From positions 186,001-250,000 of the forward strand of contig NZ_JAFCJE010000005.1 of the NCBI RefSeq assembly GCF_018131185.1: a stretch of 64,000 bases of DNA, written 5' to 3'. Source of the DNA: Bradyrhizobium diazoefficiens. Its GTDB lineage: Bacteria; Pseudomonadota; Alphaproteobacteria; Rhizobiales; Xanthobacteraceae. Numbering within the stretch: position 1 is the stretch's first letter; every line of letters starts with the position of its first letter. The position numbers and the translations under genes were made by a program. Shown piece by piece: positions 39,558 through 48,153 of the stretch. The notes beneath the pieces are model-generated. The model did no database searches. It worked only from the letters and a program-made list of their open reading frames with translations, and was not told the origin of the DNA.

Positions 39558-41459
39558 TTGGCCATTACCCGACGCGATCTCCTGCTCACCGGCACTGCGG
39601 CCGCAGCGCTTCCCGCCCTCGGTTCCGTAGCGGGCCTTTCCGTGGTCGGCAGTGCTGCGGCGCAATCGGCGAATGAGCTGCCTTGGCGCCACGCGCTGTC
39701 CCTGTTCGGGAAGGTCAAGTACCCCGCTGATTTCAAGCGCTTCGACTATGTCAATCCGGAAGCGCCCAAGGGCGGCATCGCCCGCCAGATCGCCGTCGGC
39801 ACCTTCGACAATTTCAACATCGTCGTGTCGGGCGTGAAGGGCCAGGTCGCCGGCGCTGTCGCATTCATCTACGAGTCCCTCACGACGGCCTCGCTCGACG
39901 AAGTCTCGACCGAATACGGCGCGCTGGCCGAGGCCGTCAGCCACCCGGACGATTTCGCCTTCGTCACTTACCGTTTGCGGCCGCAGGCCAAATGGCACGA
40001 CGGCAAGCCCGTTACCGCGGATGACGTGATCTTCTCGCTGGATTCCTTCAAGAAGCATCACCCGATGTACTCGGCCTATTACAGCCACGTGGTGAAGGCC
40101 GAGAAGGTTGGCGAGCGCGAGGTGAGATTCGTATTCGACGCGCCGGGCAACCGCGAGCTGCCGCAGATCGTGGGGCAGCTCACGGTCCTGCCGAAGCATT
40201 GGTGGGAGGGAACGGACGCGCAGGGCCGCAAGCGCGATGTCTCCGCGACCACGCTCGAAGTTCCGCTCGGCTCCGGTCCCTACAGGGTCAAGGACTTCGT
40301 GGCTGGACGGTCGATCGCGCTGGAGCGCGTCAAGGACTATTGGGGCCGCGATCTGCCTGCCAATGTCGGCCGCAACAATTTCGACGAGCTGCGCTACGAA
40401 TATTTCCGCGACGCCACCGTGGCGATCGAGGCTTTCAAGGCCGACCAGGTCGATTGGCGCACCGAGAACAGCGCGAAGAACTGGGCGACCGCCTACGACT
40501 TCCCGGCCGTGACCGAAAAGCGCGTGATCCTCGAAGAATTCGCCAATCGCAGTTCGGGCGTGATGCAGGCCTTCGTGCCGAACCTGCGCCGCGGCAAGTT
40601 CAGCGATCCGCGCGTGCGGCGTGCGCTCAACTATGCGTTCGACTTCGAGGAGATGAACAAGCAGATCTTCTTCGGCCAGTACAAGCGCGTCAGCAGCTAT
40701 TTCGACGGCATCGAAGATCTGATGGCAACCGGCGTGCCGCAGGGCAAGGAGCTCGAGATCCTCGAGACCGTCCGCGCCCAGGTCCCGCCCGAAGTCTTCA
40801 CCACGGCCTACACCAATCCGGTCGGCGGCAATCCGGAAGCCGTGCGCGATAATCTCCGCGAGGCGCTGCGCCTGTTCAAGGAGGCCGGCTACGAGGTACG
40901 CGACCGCAAGCTGGTCGACGTCAAGACCGGCGCCCAGTTCACCCTCGAATTGCTGAACTCGGATCCCAGCTTCGAGCGGATCACGCTGTTCTATAAGCCG
41001 TCGCTGGAGCGGCTCGGCATCGCGGTCAGCGTGCGTACCGTCGATCCGACCCAGTACGAGAACAGGACACGCGAGTGGGATTTCGACATCGTCACCAACT
41101 CGTGGGGCGAGTCGCAGTCGCCGGGCAACGAGCAGCGCGAGTTCTGGTCGTCCAAATCGGCTGATATCGCCGGCTCCCGCAACATTGCCGGCATCAAGAA
41201 CCCGGCGATCGACAAGCTGATCGAACGGGTGATCTACGCTACCGATCGTGATGATCTCGTCGCGGCTACCAAGGCGCTTGACCGCGTGCTGCTGTGGAAT
41301 CACTACGTCGTGCCGCAGTGGACCTACAACAAGGTCCGCACCGCCCGCTGGGATCGCTTTGGGCGGCCCTCGGAACTGCCCAAATACGGCCAATCCGGCT
41401 TCCCGTTCATCTGGTGGTACGACGCAGACAAGGCGGCACGGATCGCAAAGAAGTCGTGA
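39558..41459 (+). CDS. Peptide ABC transporter substrate-binding protein 1 (YejA-like), TTG start
   Basis: This 633-residue periplasmic binding protein of the SBP_bac_5 (oligopeptide) family is most like YejA of microcin C/peptide importers. It starts at TTG 39558, eight bases after AGGGA; the nearest ATG is out of frame. The N-terminus TRRDLLLTGTAAAALPALG carries a twin-arginine signal, with cleavage likely near SAAAQSANELPW. Mature features are FPADFKRFDYVNPEAPKGG-like sequence near residue 55 (KYPADF here), WHDGKPVTADDVIFSLDSFK and GLPYRVKDF-like GSGPYRVKDF. It is followed after 14 bases by a paralog, so this importer has two binding proteins. Confidence 0.9.
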   Translation: MAITRRDLLLTGTAAAALPALGSVAGLSVVGSAAAQSANELPWRHALSLFGKVKYPADFKRFDYVNPEAPKGGIARQIAVGTFDNFNIVVSGVKGQVAGAVAFIYESLTTASLDEVSTEYGALAEAVSHPDDFAFVTYRLRPQAKWHDGKPVTADDVIFSLDSFKKHHPMYSAYYSHVVKAEKVGEREVRFVFDAPGNRELPQIVGQLTVLPKHWWEGTDAQGRKRDVSATTLEVPLGSGPYRVKDFVAGRSIALERVKDYWGRDLPANVGRNNFDELRYEYFRDATVAIEAFKADQVDWRTENSAKNWATAYDFPAVTEKRVILEEFANRSSGVMQAFVPNLRRGKFSDPRVRRALNYAFDFEEMNKQIFFGQYKRVSSYFDGIEDLMATGVPQGKELEILETVRAQVPPEVFTTAYTNPVGGNPEAVRDNLREALRLFKEAGYEVRDRKLVDVKTGAQFTLELLNSDPSFERITLFYKPSLERLGIAVSVRTVDPTQYENRTREWDFDIVTNSWGESQSPGNEQREFWSSKSADIAGSRNIAGIKNPAIDKLIERVIYATDRDDLVAATKALDRVLLWNHYVVPQWTYNKVRTARWDRFGRPSELPKYGQSGFPFIWWYDADKAARIAKKS

Positions 41460-41473
41460 AGGACATCCCCCGC

Positions 41474-43360
41474 ATGACGCAGATGTCACGCCGCCATGTG
41501 CTGGCCCTGGGTGTTGGCGGCGCCTTTGGAGCGTTCCTTGGCGTGCCGCCGTTGCGCAAGGCAGGCGCGTCGGAGGCCGGAATCGAGGCCCATGGCATCT
41601 CCGCGTTCGGCGATCTCAAATATCCCGCCGATTTCCGCCAGTTCGACTACGTCAATCCGGCTGCCCCGAAGGGGGGCACGTTCTCGCTGATTCCGTCGAC
41701 GAAATCGCATAACCAGTCCTACCAGACCTTCAACTCGCTCAACGCCTACATTCTCAAGGGCGACGGTGCGCAAGGCATGGACATGACGTTCTCGCCGCTG
41801 ATGGTGCGCGCGAGCGACGAGCCCGACGCGATGTATGGGCTTGCCGCCAAATCCGTGCAGATATCGCCGGACAGGCTGGTCTATCGTTTCACGATGCGGC
41901 CCGAAGCGAAATTCCACGACGGCACCAGGCTCACCGCGCATGATGCGGCGTTCTCGCTGACGACGCTGAAGGCCAAGGGCCACCCGCTGATCGTCGTGAA
42001 CATGCGCGACTTCGTGAGCGCGGAAGCCATCGACGACGCAACGCTCGTCGTCACCTTCGCCAAGGGACGCGCCCGCGACGTGCCGCTCTATGTCGCCGGT
42101 CTTCCGATCTTTTCGAAAGCGTATTACACGTCCCGGCCGTTCGATGAATCGACGCTGGATATTCCGCTCGGCTCCGGTCCGTACAAGGTCGGCAGGTTCG
42201 AGGTCAATCGCTACATCGAGTTCGAGCGGGTCAAGGATTGGTGGGCGGCCGATCTGCCGCCCTGCCGCGGCACTTACAATTTCGATGTCGTGCGCTATGA
42301 GTTCTATCGCGACCGCGATGTCGCCTTCGAGGGCTTCACCGGCAAGAGTTATCTCTATCGCGAAGAGTTCACCTCGCGCATCTGGGCGACGCGCTACGAC
42401 TTCCCGGCCGTCAAGGACGGCCGCGTCAAGATGGAGGTCGTGCCCGACGACACGCCCTCCGGCGCGCAGGGCTGGTTCATCAATACGAGGCGCGACAAGT
42501 TCAAGGACCCGCGCGTGCGCGAGGCCCTGATCAACGCCTTCGATTTCGAATGGACCAACAAGACCATCATGTACGGCGCCTATGCCCGTACCGTGTCGCC
42601 GTTCCAGAATTCGGACCTCATGGCGGGCGGTGTGCCGCCTTCGCCGGAAGAGCTGAAGCTGCTGGAGCCGTTTCGCGGCCAGGTTCCCGACGAAGTTTTC
42701 ACCGCACCGTTTACGCCTCCGGTAACGGACGGCTCCGGGCAGGACCGCAGCCTGTTGCGCAAGGCGCAGCAACTGCTGAGCGAGGCTGGCGTGCCGATCA
42801 AGGATGGCAAGCGGATGCTGCCCAACGGCGAGGTGTTCAAGATCGAGTTCCTGTTGGACGAACCCTCCTTCCAACCGCATCACGCGCCCTACATCAAGAA
42901 TCTCGCGACGCTCGGCATCGAGGCGAACGTGCGCCTTGTTGATGCGGTGCAATACAGGGCGCGTCAGGATGACTTCGATTTCGACCTGACGATCCAGCGC
43001 TTCAGCATGTCGGCAACGCCGGGCGATGCCATGCGCTCGTTCTTCTCCTCGCAGGTCGCGAACACCAAGGGCTCGTACAATCTCGCGGGCATCGCAAACC
43101 CGGCCATCGACGCCATGATCGAGAAGATCATGGCAGCCGACAGCCGCGAGGAATTGACCTTTGCTTGTCGTGCTTTCGACCGCCTGTTTCGCGCCGGCCG
43201 CTACTGGGTGCCGCAATGGTACAACAAGACGCACCGGCTGGCCTATTGGGATCAGTTCGGCCACCCGCAGAAGCTGCCGCGTTATGCCAACGGCGTCGGC
43301 GCGCCCGACATCTGGTGGCATGAACCCACCAAGGCCGCCAAGCTCGAACAGGCGAAATAA
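41474..43360 (+). CDS. Peptide ABC transporter substrate-binding protein 2 (YejA-like)
   Basis: This 628-residue paralog of the preceding gene has the same order of blocks (KYPADFRQFDYVNPAAPKGG, FHDGTRLTAHDAAFSLTTLK, GSGPYKVGRFEVNRYIEFERVKDWW). Its N-terminus MSRRHVLALGVGGAFGAFLG also carries a twin-arginine motif. The ATG at 41474 is chosen because it leads straight into this signal; the next ATG (41483) is a close alternative. It lies 14 bases after paralog 1 and 2 bases before yejB. Paralogous binding proteins in one operon usually widen or split ligand range, so different peptides, or peptides versus peptidoglycan fragments, are likely. Confidence 0.9.
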   Translation: MTQMSRRHVLALGVGGAFGAFLGVPPLRKAGASEAGIEAHGISAFGDLKYPADFRQFDYVNPAAPKGGTFSLIPSTKSHNQSYQTFNSLNAYILKGDGAQGMDMTFSPLMVRASDEPDAMYGLAAKSVQISPDRLVYRFTMRPEAKFHDGTRLTAHDAAFSLTTLKAKGHPLIVVNMRDFVSAEAIDDATLVVTFAKGRARDVPLYVAGLPIFSKAYYTSRPFDESTLDIPLGSGPYKVGRFEVNRYIEFERVKDWWAADLPPCRGTYNFDVVRYEFYRDRDVAFEGFTGKSYLYREEFTSRIWATRYDFPAVKDGRVKMEVVPDDTPSGAQGWFINTRRDKFKDPRVREALINAFDFEWTNKTIMYGAYARTVSPFQNSDLMAGGVPPSPEELKLLEPFRGQVPDEVFTAPFTPPVTDGSGQDRSLLRKAQQLLSEAGVPIKDGKRMLPNGEVFKIEFLLDEPSFQPHHAPYIKNLATLGIEANVRLVDAVQYRARQDDFDFDLTIQRFSMSATPGDAMRSFFSSQVANTKGSYNLAGIANPAIDAMIEKIMAADSREELTFACRAFDRLFRAGRYWVPQWYNKTHRLAYWDQFGHPQKLPRYANGVGAPDIWWHEPTKAAKLEQAK

Positions 43361-43362
43361 TC

Positions 43363-44472
43363 ATGAGCGCCTATATCGCCCGCCGCATCCTCCTGATGAT
43401 CCCTACGCTGCTGGGGATTCTCTTCGTGTCTTTCGTCGTCGTGCAGTTCGCGCCGGGCGGCCCGGTCGAGCGCGTGATCGCGCAACTCTCCGGGGCTGAC
43501 ACCGGCGGCACTTCGCGCATTTCGGGCGGCAGCGACTTTGCGCAGCGCGCGCCCGGGCAGGTCGGGGCCGGTGGCGACGCCATCAACTCGAAATATCGCG
43601 GTGCGCAGGGTCTTGATCCCGACTTCATCAAGAAGCTCGAGGTGCAGTTCGGCTTCGACAAGCCGGCACCGGAACGCTTCGCACTGATGGTGTGGAATTT
43701 TGCCCGCTTCGATTTCGGCAAGAGCTATTTCCGCGACGTCAGCGTTCTGCAACTCATCAAGGAGAAGCTGCCGGTTTCGATCTCGCTCGGCCTGTGGTTG
43801 ACGCTGATCACCTATCTGATCTCGATTCCGCTCGGCATCCGCAAGGCGGTGAAGGATGGCACGCGCTTCGACACCTGGACGTCAACCATTCTCGTGCTGG
43901 GCTATGCCATTCCCGGCTTCCTGTTCGCCATCCTTCTCATCATCCTGTTCGCCGGCGGCTCCTTCTTCAACTGGTTCCCGCTGCGCGGACTGACCTCGGA
44001 CGGCTGGTCGCAGTTTCCCTGGTACTGGCAGATCATCGACTATTTCTGGCATCTGACGCTGCCGCTGATCGCCATGGGGTTAGGTGCCTTCACCACCATG
44101 ACGTTCCTGACCAAGAACTCGTTCCTGGACGAGATTCGCAAGCAATACGTGATGACCGCGCGCGCCAAGGGCTGTAGCGAGGGCCGGGTGCTCTACGGCC
44201 ACGTCTTCCGCAATGCCATGCTCATCGTGATCGCCGGCTTCCCGGGGACCTTCATCCACGCCTTCTTTTCCGGCTCGCTGCTGATCGAGACCATCTTCTC
44301 GCTGGACGGGTTGGGCCTGCTCAGCTTCGAGAGCGTGCTCAACCGCGACTATCCCGTGGTGTTCGGCACGCTCTACATCTTCTCGCTGGTCGGCCTCGTG
44401 ATCAACCTGGTCTCCGACCTGACGTATATGTGGATCGACCCCCGGATCGATTTCGAAGCGCGGGAGGTCTGA
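43363..44472 (+). CDS. yejB: Peptide ABC transporter permease (YejB-like)
   Basis: This 369-residue inner-membrane permease of the DppB/OppB type begins with AYIARRILLMIPTLLGILFVSFVVVQFAPGGPVE, the standard first segment. An extended periplasmic loop of about 80 residues follows, with ALMVWNFARFDFGKSYFRDVSV near its end. The ATPase-contact motif is EIRKQYVMTARAKGCSEGRV (EAA loop, about residues 257-276). The 369-residue length and long loop match YejB more than DppB. Its stop overlaps the yejE start by one base (TGATG). Confidence 0.92.
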   Translation: MSAYIARRILLMIPTLLGILFVSFVVVQFAPGGPVERVIAQLSGADTGGTSRISGGSDFAQRAPGQVGAGGDAINSKYRGAQGLDPDFIKKLEVQFGFDKPAPERFALMVWNFARFDFGKSYFRDVSVLQLIKEKLPVSISLGLWLTLITYLISIPLGIRKAVKDGTRFDTWTSTILVLGYAIPGFLFAILLIILFAGGSFFNWFPLRGLTSDGWSQFPWYWQIIDYFWHLTLPLIAMGLGAFTTMTFLTKNSFLDEIRKQYVMTARAKGCSEGRVLYGHVFRNAMLIVIAGFPGTFIHAFFSGSLLIETIFSLDGLGLLSFESVLNRDYPVVFGTLYIFSLVGLVINLVSDLTYMWIDPRIDFEAREV

Positions 44473-45650
44473 TGACGATCACCGCACCGACGCCGATCGA
44501 GACCACGGCCCAGTCCCCATTGGGCGAGGTCGTTCCGATCACACGCAAGCCGTTCGCTCCTTCGCCGCTCAACAGGCGGCGGTGGCAGAACTTCAAGGCC
44601 AACCGCCGCGGCTACTGGTCGTTCTGGTTATTCATTGCGCTGTTCGTGCTCTCGCTGTTCGCGGAGTTGATCGCCAACGATCGGCCTTTTCTGATCAAGT
44701 TCGACGGTCGCCTCTACTGGCCCGCGTTCGTGACCTATTCCGAAACCACCTTCGGCGGGGACTTCGAAACCGCGGCTGACTACCGCGATCCCTATTTGCA
44801 GAAGCTGATCAAGGAGAAGAACGGCACCATCGTCTGGCCGCTGATCCGTTACTCTTACGACACCCACAATCTCGACTTGCCGACGCCGGCGCCGTCGCCG
44901 CCGACCTGGATGCTGACCGAGAAGCAATGCAAGCCGGTGGTGGAAAAGAAGGGGCTGACGAGTTGCCGTGACCTCGAATACAACTGGCTCGGTACCGACG
45001 ACCAGGGGCGCGACGTGGTCGCACGGCTGATCTACGGCTTCCGCATCTCGGTGCTGTTCGGCCTTTGTCTCACGATCGTTTCGTCGGTCATCGGCATCGC
45101 AGCGGGCGCGGTGCAGGGCTATTTCGGTGGCCGGGTCGATCTCATCTTCCAGCGCTTCATCGAGATCTGGACGGCTATCCCCTCGCTCTATCTTCTCCTG
45201 ATCCTGTCCTCGGTCCTCGTGCCCGGCTTTTTCGTGCTGCTCGGCATCCTCTTGCTGTTCTCCTGGGTCTCGCTGGTCGGCCTCGTGCGGGCCGAGTTCC
45301 TGCGCGGGCGCAACTTCGAGTACATCCAGGCGGCGCGGGCGCTCGGCGTCTCCAACCCGACCATCATGTTCCGCCACCTGCTGCCGAACGCGATGGTGGC
45401 GACCATGACGTTCCTGCCCTTCATCGTGTCGAGTTCGGTGATGACATTGACGGCGCTGGATTTCCTCGGCTTCGGCCTGCCGCCGGGGTCACCTTCGCTC
45501 GGCGAATTGCTGTCGCAGGCCAAGTCCAATGTGCAGGCACCCTGGCTCGGGTTCTCCGGCTTCTTCTCGGTCGCGATCATGCTTTCACTCCTGATTTTCA
45601 TCGGCGAAGCCGTTCGCGACGCCTTCGATCCGCGCAAGACGTTCAGGTAG
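44472..45650 (+). CDS. yejE: Peptide ABC transporter permease (YejE-like)
   Basis: This 392-residue permease of the DppC/OppC type has an N-terminal cytoplasmic tail (about 1-45), a first membrane segment SFWLFIALFVLSLFAELIAND, and a long periplasmic insertion (about 65-165) containing WPLIRYSYDTHNLDLPTPAPSPP. The conserved LGTDDQGRDVVARLIYGFRISVLFG precedes the pore segments, and the EAA loop is FEYIQAARALGVSNPTIMFRHLLPNAM. The large insertion distinguishes YejE from DppC. It starts at the ATG overlapping the yejB stop and is followed by the ATPase gene after 4 bases. Confidence 0.92.
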   Translation: MTITAPTPIETTAQSPLGEVVPITRKPFAPSPLNRRRWQNFKANRRGYWSFWLFIALFVLSLFAELIANDRPFLIKFDGRLYWPAFVTYSETTFGGDFETAADYRDPYLQKLIKEKNGTIVWPLIRYSYDTHNLDLPTPAPSPPTWMLTEKQCKPVVEKKGLTSCRDLEYNWLGTDDQGRDVVARLIYGFRISVLFGLCLTIVSSVIGIAAGAVQGYFGGRVDLIFQRFIEIWTAIPSLYLLLILSSVLVPGFFVLLGILLLFSWVSLVGLVRAEFLRGRNFEYIQAARALGVSNPTIMFRHLLPNAMVATMTFLPFIVSSSVMTLTALDFLGFGLPPGSPSLGELLSQAKSNVQAPWLGFSGFFSVAIMLSLLIFIGEAVRDAFDPRKTFR

Positions 45651-45654
45651 GCCG

Positions 45655-47292
45655 ATGGACGCGATCAACCAGCCCCTGCTCAGCGTTCGCGATCTCTCGG
45701 TGGCCTTCCACCAGGGCGGCGCCACCACGCTTGCAGTCGACAAGGTCACGTTCCAGATCAAGCGCGGCGAATGCCTGGCATTGGTCGGCGAATCCGGATC
45801 CGGCAAGTCCGTCAGCGCGCTCTCGATCCTCAAGCTCCTGCCCTATCCGAACGCCTCGCATCCCTCGGGCAGCATCCGCTTCAAGGGGCAGGAGCTGATC
45901 GACCGATCCGAGCAGCAGATGCGGGAGATTCGCGGCAGTGACATCTCCATCATCTTCCAGGAGCCGATGACCTCGCTCAATCCGTTGCACACGATCGAGG
46001 CGCAGATCGGCGAGATCATCCAGCTGCACAATCCGACCAGTAATGCCGAGGCGCGCAAACGGACGCTGGAGCTGCTGACGCAGGTCGGCATCCCCGAGCC
46101 CGAGACGCGGCTGAAGAGCTATCCGCATCAGCTCTCCGGCGGTCAGCGCCAGCGTGTGATGATCGCGATGGCGCTCGCCAACGAGCCGGATCTGCTGATC
46201 GCGGACGAGCCGACGACGGCGCTCGACGTCACCGTGCAGGCACAGATCCTGGCGCTGCTCGCCGAGATCCGCTCGCGGCTCGGCATGAGCCTGCTCTTCA
46301 TCACCCACGATCTCGGCATCGTGCGCCGCATCGCCGACACCGTCTGCGTCATGAAGAGCGGCGAGATCGTCGAGCAGGGACCGGTCGAGCAGGTCTTCAA
46401 GTCGCCGAAGCATCCCTATACGCGCGATCTGCTCGCGGCCGAGCCGAAGCCGGACCCGGCGCCGCCGCAGCCGGATGCGCCGGTGGTGATGTCGGCGGAC
46501 GATTTGAAGGTCTGGTTTCCGATCAAGCGCGGCCTGATGCGCAAGACGGTCGGCCACATCAAGGCGGTCGACGGCGTCAGCGTCGCCGTGCGCAAGGGCG
46601 AGACGCTCGGCGTCGTCGGCGAGTCCGGCTCGGGCAAGACCACGCTGGGGCTGGCACTGCTGCGGCTGATCTCCTCGAACGGGCGCATCGTATTCCTGGG
46701 AAAAGACATCCAGGGACTGCGTTTCAAGGAGATGCGGCCTTTCCGCCGCGACATGCAGATCGTGTTCCAGGATCCGTTCGGCTCGCTCAGCCCACGCATG
46801 TCGGTCGCCGATATCATCGCCGAAGGTCTCTCCGTGCATCAGCCGAAGCTGTCCGGCGAAGAACGCGAGACGCGCGTCGTCAAGGCGCTCGAGGATGTCG
46901 GGCTCAATCCTGAGACGCGCTTCCGCTATCCGCACGAATTCTCCGGCGGCCAGCGCCAGCGCATCAGCATCGCGCGGGCGGTGGTGCTGGAGCCGGATTT
47001 CGTCGTGCTGGACGAGCCGACAAGCGCGCTCGACATGCTGTTCCAGGCGCAGATGGTCGATCTCTTGCGCGAGCTCCAGCGCAAGCGCGAGCTCACCTAC
47101 ATGTTCATCTCGCACGATTTGCGCGTCGTCGCTTCCCTTGCGAGCCACCTGATCGTGATGCGCGGCGGCAAGGTCGTCGAAGAAGGACAGGCCGCCGAGC
47201 TGTTCAAGTCCCCGAAGACGGATTACACGCGGGCGCTGTTCGCGGCGGCGTTCCGGCTGGAGACCGCCGGGAATGGCTCGGCGGCGACGTAA
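45655..47292 (+). CDS. yejF: Peptide ABC transporter double ATPase (YejF-like)
   Basis: This 545-residue protein has two complete ABC ATPase domains in one chain, as in YejF and GsiA. Domain 1 (about 1-270) has Walker A GESGSGKSVSAL, signature LSGGQRQR and Walker B LLIADEPTTALDVT. Domain 2 (about 280-540) has GESGSGKTTLGLAL, FSGGQRQRISIA and FVVLDEPTSALD. Each carries an HPYTRDLL/TDYTRALF-like C-terminal oligopeptide-ATPase tail. It completes the operon yejA1-yejA2-yejB-yejE-yejF. In E. coli, YejABEF imports microcin C and peptides. The convergent gene ends 6 bases beyond its stop. Confidence 0.94.
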   Translation: MDAINQPLLSVRDLSVAFHQGGATTLAVDKVTFQIKRGECLALVGESGSGKSVSALSILKLLPYPNASHPSGSIRFKGQELIDRSEQQMREIRGSDISIIFQEPMTSLNPLHTIEAQIGEIIQLHNPTSNAEARKRTLELLTQVGIPEPETRLKSYPHQLSGGQRQRVMIAMALANEPDLLIADEPTTALDVTVQAQILALLAEIRSRLGMSLLFITHDLGIVRRIADTVCVMKSGEIVEQGPVEQVFKSPKHPYTRDLLAAEPKPDPAPPQPDAPVVMSADDLKVWFPIKRGLMRKTVGHIKAVDGVSVAVRKGETLGVVGESGSGKTTLGLALLRLISSNGRIVFLGKDIQGLRFKEMRPFRRDMQIVFQDPFGSLSPRMSVADIIAEGLSVHQPKLSGEERETRVVKALEDVGLNPETRFRYPHEFSGGQRQRISIARAVVLEPDFVVLDEPTSALDMLFQAQMVDLLRELQRKRELTYMFISHDLRVVASLASHLIVMRGGKVVEEGQAAELFKSPKTDYTRALFAAAFRLETAGNGSAAT

Positions 47293-47298
47293 GCCCCG

Positions 47299-48153
47299 TC
47301 ACAACCGCTTGATCGCGACGACTTCGCTGCCGGCCTGCTTGATCCGTGCGATGGCCGGCTCGATCGGCTCGATCACAGTCGCCATGTGATGCGCGTTAGC
47401 ATGAACCATGGTGCTGCCATCGCGGACGATCGCGACATGTCCCTTCCAGAAGATCAGATCGCCGCGCTGCAAGCGGCTTCGCTCATGCGGCTCCAGTGCG
47501 CGGCCCAGACCGGCCAGCTGCATGTCGCTGTCGCGCGGGCAGCCGGTGCCTGACGCTGTCAGCGAGACTTGAACCAGGCCGGAACAATCGATGCCAGAAC
47601 TGCTCTTGCCGCCCCACAGATAGGGCGTCCCGACGAAGCGCTCGGCGACGGCGACGAAATCCGGCTCGCGGTGATCGAGCAGGGCGAGATGGGACTTCGG
47701 CAGATACCTGCCGTCCCGCGTCACGGCGAAGCTGCCGTCTTGGCGCGCCACCGCGAGCCTGGATCCCATCACCAGCGTCTCGGCCGGCGGCAGCTTGATC
47801 GAGGGACCGGGAAACGCAAACGTCCTGAGGGCGCTGACCACGTGAGTTGGAGCCGCCGACGGCTTGACGAGCGCGGCATCCGGCAGCCAGCCGACATAGC
47901 CGTCGCCATTGAGCTGGCCCCACGCCCAGCCCTCGCCGTTGCGGTCGTAAACCGTGACGCGTTCGCCGCGCAGTGCCTCCGTCATCAGCATCGCGTTCGA
48001 AGACGGCTGCTCGCGGACCGGCGCGATCGGTTCGACCACCTCGAATTCCTCACCGGTGACGAAGCGATCAGCCTCAACTTCGCCTTCGAGATATTTCGCA
48101 GCGAGGTCGCCCCGCGCCGGCGTCAGCCGCGGATCGTATTTTGGATCATGCAT
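47299..48153 (-). CDS. NlpC/P60-family cell-wall peptidase with SH3 domain
   Basis: This 284-residue protein has a bacterial SH3-like domain (about 60-120, with MLMTEALRGERVTVYDRNGEGWAWGQ) and a C-terminal NlpC/P60 cysteine peptidase domain (about 165-284). The catalytic Cys lies in SSSGIDCSGLVQVSL and the His in KGHVAIVRDGSTMVH. Such enzymes cleave D-Glu-diaminopimelate bonds in muropeptides. No signal peptide is seen, so action on recycled cytoplasmic peptides fits the neighbouring aminopeptidase and peptide importer (inference). Its start overlaps the aminopeptidase stop by 8 bases. Confidence 0.9.
   Translation of the reverse strand: MHDPKYDPRLTPARGDLAAKYLEGEVEADRFVTGEEFEVVEPIAPVREQPSSNAMLMTEALRGERVTVYDRNGEGWAWGQLNGDGYVGWLPDAALVKPSAAPTHVVSALRTFAFPGPSIKLPPAETLVMGSRLAVARQDGSFAVTRDGRYLPKSHLALLDHREPDFVAVAERFVGTPYLWGGKSSSGIDCSGLVQVSLTASGTGCPRDSDMQLAGLGRALEPHERSRLQRGDLIFWKGHVAIVRDGSTMVHANAHHMATVIEPIEPAIARIKQAGSEVVAIKRL

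Noticed and set aside
39285..41489. A 734-codon minus-strand frame opposite the first YejA-like gene
   Set aside because: It is antisense to a well-supported binding-protein gene, would also cross the cycM terminator, and has no family features.
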